A stretch of 64,000 bases of DNA from Danxiaibacter flavus (lineage in GTDB: Bacteria > Bacteroidota > Bacteroidia > Chitinophagales > Chitinophagaceae): NCBI RefSeq assembly GCF_041060425.1, contig NZ_JAULBC010000004.1, positions 434,001 to 498,000 of the forward strand, in the 5' to 3' direction. Below, in pieces: positions 61,687 to 64,000 of the stretch (the first letter of the stretch is position 1; the number at the start of each line of letters is the position of its first letter). Made by a program: the position numbers and the translations under genes. The notes under the pieces were generated by a model, which was not told the DNA's origin, did no database searches, and saw only the letters and a list, made by a program, of their open reading frames with translations.

Positions 61687-63066
61687 ATGCATCCGAAAAA
61701 CTTCAAAGAAAAAATTATCAAAGGCAATTTCAGCGCCTTAACCAACTATGTGGAAAACGCACGTTATGTGCATGCCACAGAGCTGGCGCAATTGCTTGCT
61801 TCATTGCCGGAGCAAAAAGCCTTCGATACTTTTCATGTACTGCCGGTTTTTCACCAGGTAAAAACGTTTCCTCTGCTTAGCTTTCTGTTGCAGCAAAAAA
61901 TAATACAGCGTGTTACTCCAACAAAAGCAGCACACCTGCTCAATGAAATAAATGCAGACGATCGCATCATTTTTTTCTCGCGGCTGCAACAAACAGAATT
62001 GCAGGAAAACATCGATCTCTTAAACACAAAAAACAAAGCTTCTGTTATTGCTTTGTTGGCTTACCCACAAAACAGCATTGCAAGATGCACAAATACCTCC
62101 TGTATAACAATTACCAAAAACATCACCATCGGAGAAGCCAATGAACTTATCAGGAATAATTATAAAGATGACAGGACGGCCGATATAGTTTATGTGGTTG
62201 ATGCAAAAGGCAGGTTTCTCGGAGATATCCCCGCGAGAAGAATATTAATGACCGATCCGTCAAAACATGTAGAAGAGGTAATTGATGATTCAGTTGTGGT
62301 GCTTCATGTAACATACACTAAAACAACGGCCCTCGCTTTGTTCAGGGAATACAACTGCACCATGTTACCTGTGGTTGATGAAAAACAGGTACTGATAGGC
62401 GCCGTAGCCCTGGATAACGTAGAGCGTGCGGAGGAGGAAGCGGCAGCGACAAAGCTTCAATGTTTTGGCGGAGTTGCACCGTTGTCACTTTCCCATGCTC
62501 AAACAACCATCACAACATTGGTAAGAAAGAAAGTACTATGGTTGCTTGCCCTTTTTATTCTCGAAGCGTGCTCGCTTATATTGTTTTCGTTAAGCAAAAG
62601 TGTGTTGAACCGGTCTTTGTTATTCCTGCTTTTTATTCCGATAATACTGGCCGGCGGAGGTAATGCAGGCACACAATCTGCTTCACTCGTCAGCGGAACA
62701 TTTTCGTCAGCTGGGTATAATAATTCAAGCAGGTGGCGGTTCTTCCGGAAAGAATTTGCAACCGCCGTTATTTGTGCTTTAATACTTGGCGCAATCTGCT
62801 TTGCATTCATTACGATCTGTAATCAACTGGGTGTATTGTACGACGCAGGTCATTGGAGCACTGTTGCATTTGGCATATCTGCATCGCTCGCATCTGTAGT
62901 TCTTGCCGGTTCTGTTATCGGCACAATGCTTCCGCTGCTCGCAAACAAATTCAAACTCCGGTATCCGCTGGTGTCTGCACCACTGGTTAATGTGGCTACC
63001 GACATAGCCGGAATAGCGCTATATTTTTTTATAACAAACAATCTGATTGATCAATCATTTCCATAA
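61687..63066 (+). CDS. MgtE-family divalent cation transporter
   Basis: A 459-residue protein with the complete MgtE order: N-terminal helical MgtE_N domain (about 10-125), two CBS domains (about 130-255), then five membrane segments (about 275-455) with the pore region FIPIILAGGGNAGTQSASLVSG. Such channels carry Mg2+ and related ions. The position between the adaptor and pump genes of a heavy-metal efflux system is unusual and suggests a role in the same metal response. Confidence 0.9.
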   Translation: MHPKNFKEKIIKGNFSALTNYVENARYVHATELAQLLASLPEQKAFDTFHVLPVFHQVKTFPLLSFLLQQKIIQRVTPTKAAHLLNEINADDRIIFFSRLQQTELQENIDLLNTKNKASVIALLAYPQNSIARCTNTSCITITKNITIGEANELIRNNYKDDRTADIVYVVDAKGRFLGDIPARRILMTDPSKHVEEVIDDSVVVLHVTYTKTTALALFREYNCTMLPVVDEKQVLIGAVALDNVERAEEEAAATKLQCFGGVAPLSLSHAQTTITTLVRKKVLWLLALFILEACSLILFSLSKSVLNRSLLFLLFIPIILAGGGNAGTQSASLVSGTFSSAGYNNSSRWRFFRKEFATAVICALILGAICFAFITICNQLGVLYDAGHWSTVAFGISASLASVVLAGSVIGTMLPLLANKFKLRYPLVSAPLVNVATDIAGIALYFFITNNLIDQSFP

Positions 63067-63076
63067 ATCTCCCCAT

Positions 63077-63379
63077 ATGTTACAAGCGCAGATTTATATT
63101 GACAAGGACGACCTGAAAGGATCCAAACCTTTGTACGAGTACATCATGCAATTTCTTATCGAACACAAAATTGCAGGAGCTACGGCGTTCAAGGGTCAAA
63201 TAGGATACGGACCGAGTCAGCACCTTAACAGACCACATGCTTTGTTCAGCTTTGATGAAATTCCTATCGTAATAATTTTTATTGATGAAGAAGAAAAAGT
63301 GAAGAATGCGCTTACAGCTTTGCGTAAGGAAGTAAAAAACGGGCTGATTATTACTCATCATGTTGAGAAATGGCAATAA
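63077..63379 (+). CDS. DUF190 PII-like protein
   Basis: A 100-residue cytoplasmic protein of the DUF190 family, which has a PII/GlnB-like ferredoxin fold. MLQAQIYIDKDDLKGSKPLYEYI, GATAFKGQIGYG and PIVIIFIDEEEKV match the family. The ATG at 63077 is preferred to an upstream one that overlaps the MgtE gene. The stop codon touches the ATG of the RND pump gene, so the two are translationally linked. It may sense metal, nucleotide or another ligand and modulate a neighbour; this is inference. Confidence 0.88.
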   Translation: MLQAQIYIDKDDLKGSKPLYEYIMQFLIEHKIAGATAFKGQIGYGPSQHLNRPHALFSFDEIPIVIIFIDEEEKVKNALTALRKEVKNGLIITHHVEKWQ

Positions 63380-64000
63380 ATGATAAAGAACTTACTCTTA
63401 TTCTCGTTAAGAAACCGCTGGGCGGTTATCGCCATAAGTATTGTACTGATGGCCACAGGCTATTGGTGCTTCAGACAGTTAAAGATCGAAGCTTATCCTG
63501 ATATTGCGGATACCAATGTAATTGTTGTTGCGGAATATCCCGGGCGTGCTGCAGAAGAAGTGGAGCAACAGGTTACCGTTCCTATTGAGCGTGCCTTACA
63601 GAATACACCAAATGTGCTGGACAGAAGAAGCAGAACCATCTTTGGCCTCTCTGTTGTTCAGCTGACTTTTAAAGATGGCACTGATGATTACTTTGCGCGG
63701 CAGCAGGTAATTGAGCGTTTAAAAGACGCACAGTTGCCGGATGGTGTATCTACAGATCTTGCTCCGTTAACAACTGCGGTTGGAGAAATATTGCGTTATG
63801 TGGTTGAAGCTCCGCCAACATATAGCCCGACACAGCTGCGCGATTTGCAGGACTGGGTGATTAAGCCTGCTATACTGCAGGTTCCCGGCATTGCAGACGT
63901 AACAACATTCGGAGGACCGCTGAAACAATTTCATATCCTTACCTCTCCGGATAAGCTGCGCAAGTATAACCTGAAATTGCAGGATGTGATTGATGCCGTA
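63380..64000 (+). CDS. CusA/CzcA-type heavy-metal RND efflux pump (3' end outside window)
   Basis: The first 207 codons of a proton-driven metal exporter. The first membrane helix (RNWAVIAISIVLMATGYWCF-like), the porter start QLKIEAYPDIADTNVIVVAEYPGRAAEEVEQQVTVPIERAL and LDRRSRTIFGLSVVQLTF are typical of the CusA/CzcA heavy-metal branch rather than AcrB. The metal cannot be stated from this part. Confidence 0.92.
   Translation, partial: MIKNLLLFSLRNRWAVIAISIVLMATGYWCFRQLKIEAYPDIADTNVIVVAEYPGRAAEEVEQQVTVPIERALQNTPNVLDRRSRTIFGLSVVQLTFKDGTDDYFARQQVIERLKDAQLPDGVSTDLAPLTTAVGEILRYVVEAPPTYSPTQLRDLQDWVIKPAILQVPGIADVTTFGGPLKQFHILTSPDKLRKYNLKLQDVIDAV

Overview
The window looks like chromosomal DNA of a member of the Bacteroidota, most likely a Chitinophagaceae-type genome. 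The evidence is a SusC/SusD pair, type IX secretion sorting domains, a BlaI/M56 pair in which the peptidase carries a TonB-plug-like tail, promoters of the TTG-(about 19-20)-TAnnTTTG type, almost no Shine-Dalgarno sequences, and intergenic DNA full of short repeats. One run of 100 N (19649-19748) marks a scaffold gap inside a tandem repeat.

Layout. 1-1782: a truncated sugar-type MFS permease and its GntR/UTRA regulator, with a perfect palindromic operator. 2003-6168 (minus strand): pyrH, then the rplM-rpsI-rpsB-tsf translation operon. 6688-10205 (plus strand): an unusual operon made of two short leader ORFs, each followed by a terminator, nine tRNA genes, a YkuK-type RNase H-like gene, several broken or chimeric tRNA-like segments and an SPFH/slipin gene. 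10250-14154: a DUF1016 nuclease and a PadR/PspC pair. 14575-32899: mostly housekeeping genes (rsmA, a 2-hydroxyacid dehydrogenase, greA, a HIT protein, mtgA, an aminotransferase, a PolB-like exonuclease, a CPBP protease, dusB, a ClC channel, an aldose epimerase, pdxA, gcvT). 33040-37588: an RlpA-like lipoprotein, a glycosyltransferase, ftsE and the BlaI/M56 pair. 37615-45172: two giant secreted esterases with 12 and 6 PKD-like repeats. 45393-56510: purM, the susC/susD pair, ribF, holA, an acyl-CoA ligase and a small unknown. 56926-64000: a two-component system and a heavy-metal RND efflux operon that contains an MgtE-like transporter and a DUF190 protein.

The main discovery candidate is the tRNA operon. 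The first leader peptide (6737-6832) contains codons for all nine tRNAs encoded downstream, including two rare AUA codons and one UCA. In both leaders a segment near the ORF end can pair with the 5' arm of the following terminator. This is the layout of ribosome-mediated attenuation. It suggests a reserve tRNA bank that is switched on when exactly those tRNAs are depleted or cut, together with an RNase H-like protein and an SPFH protein.

The second unusual layer is intergenic. At least seven families of heptamer repeats occur, often as inverted pairs on either side of 10-300 bp and often abutting or invading stop codons. A 28-33 bp hairpin element is present three times, and there are tandem arrays with units of about 90-108 bp. 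No rRNA, CRISPR array or insertion sequence was seen.
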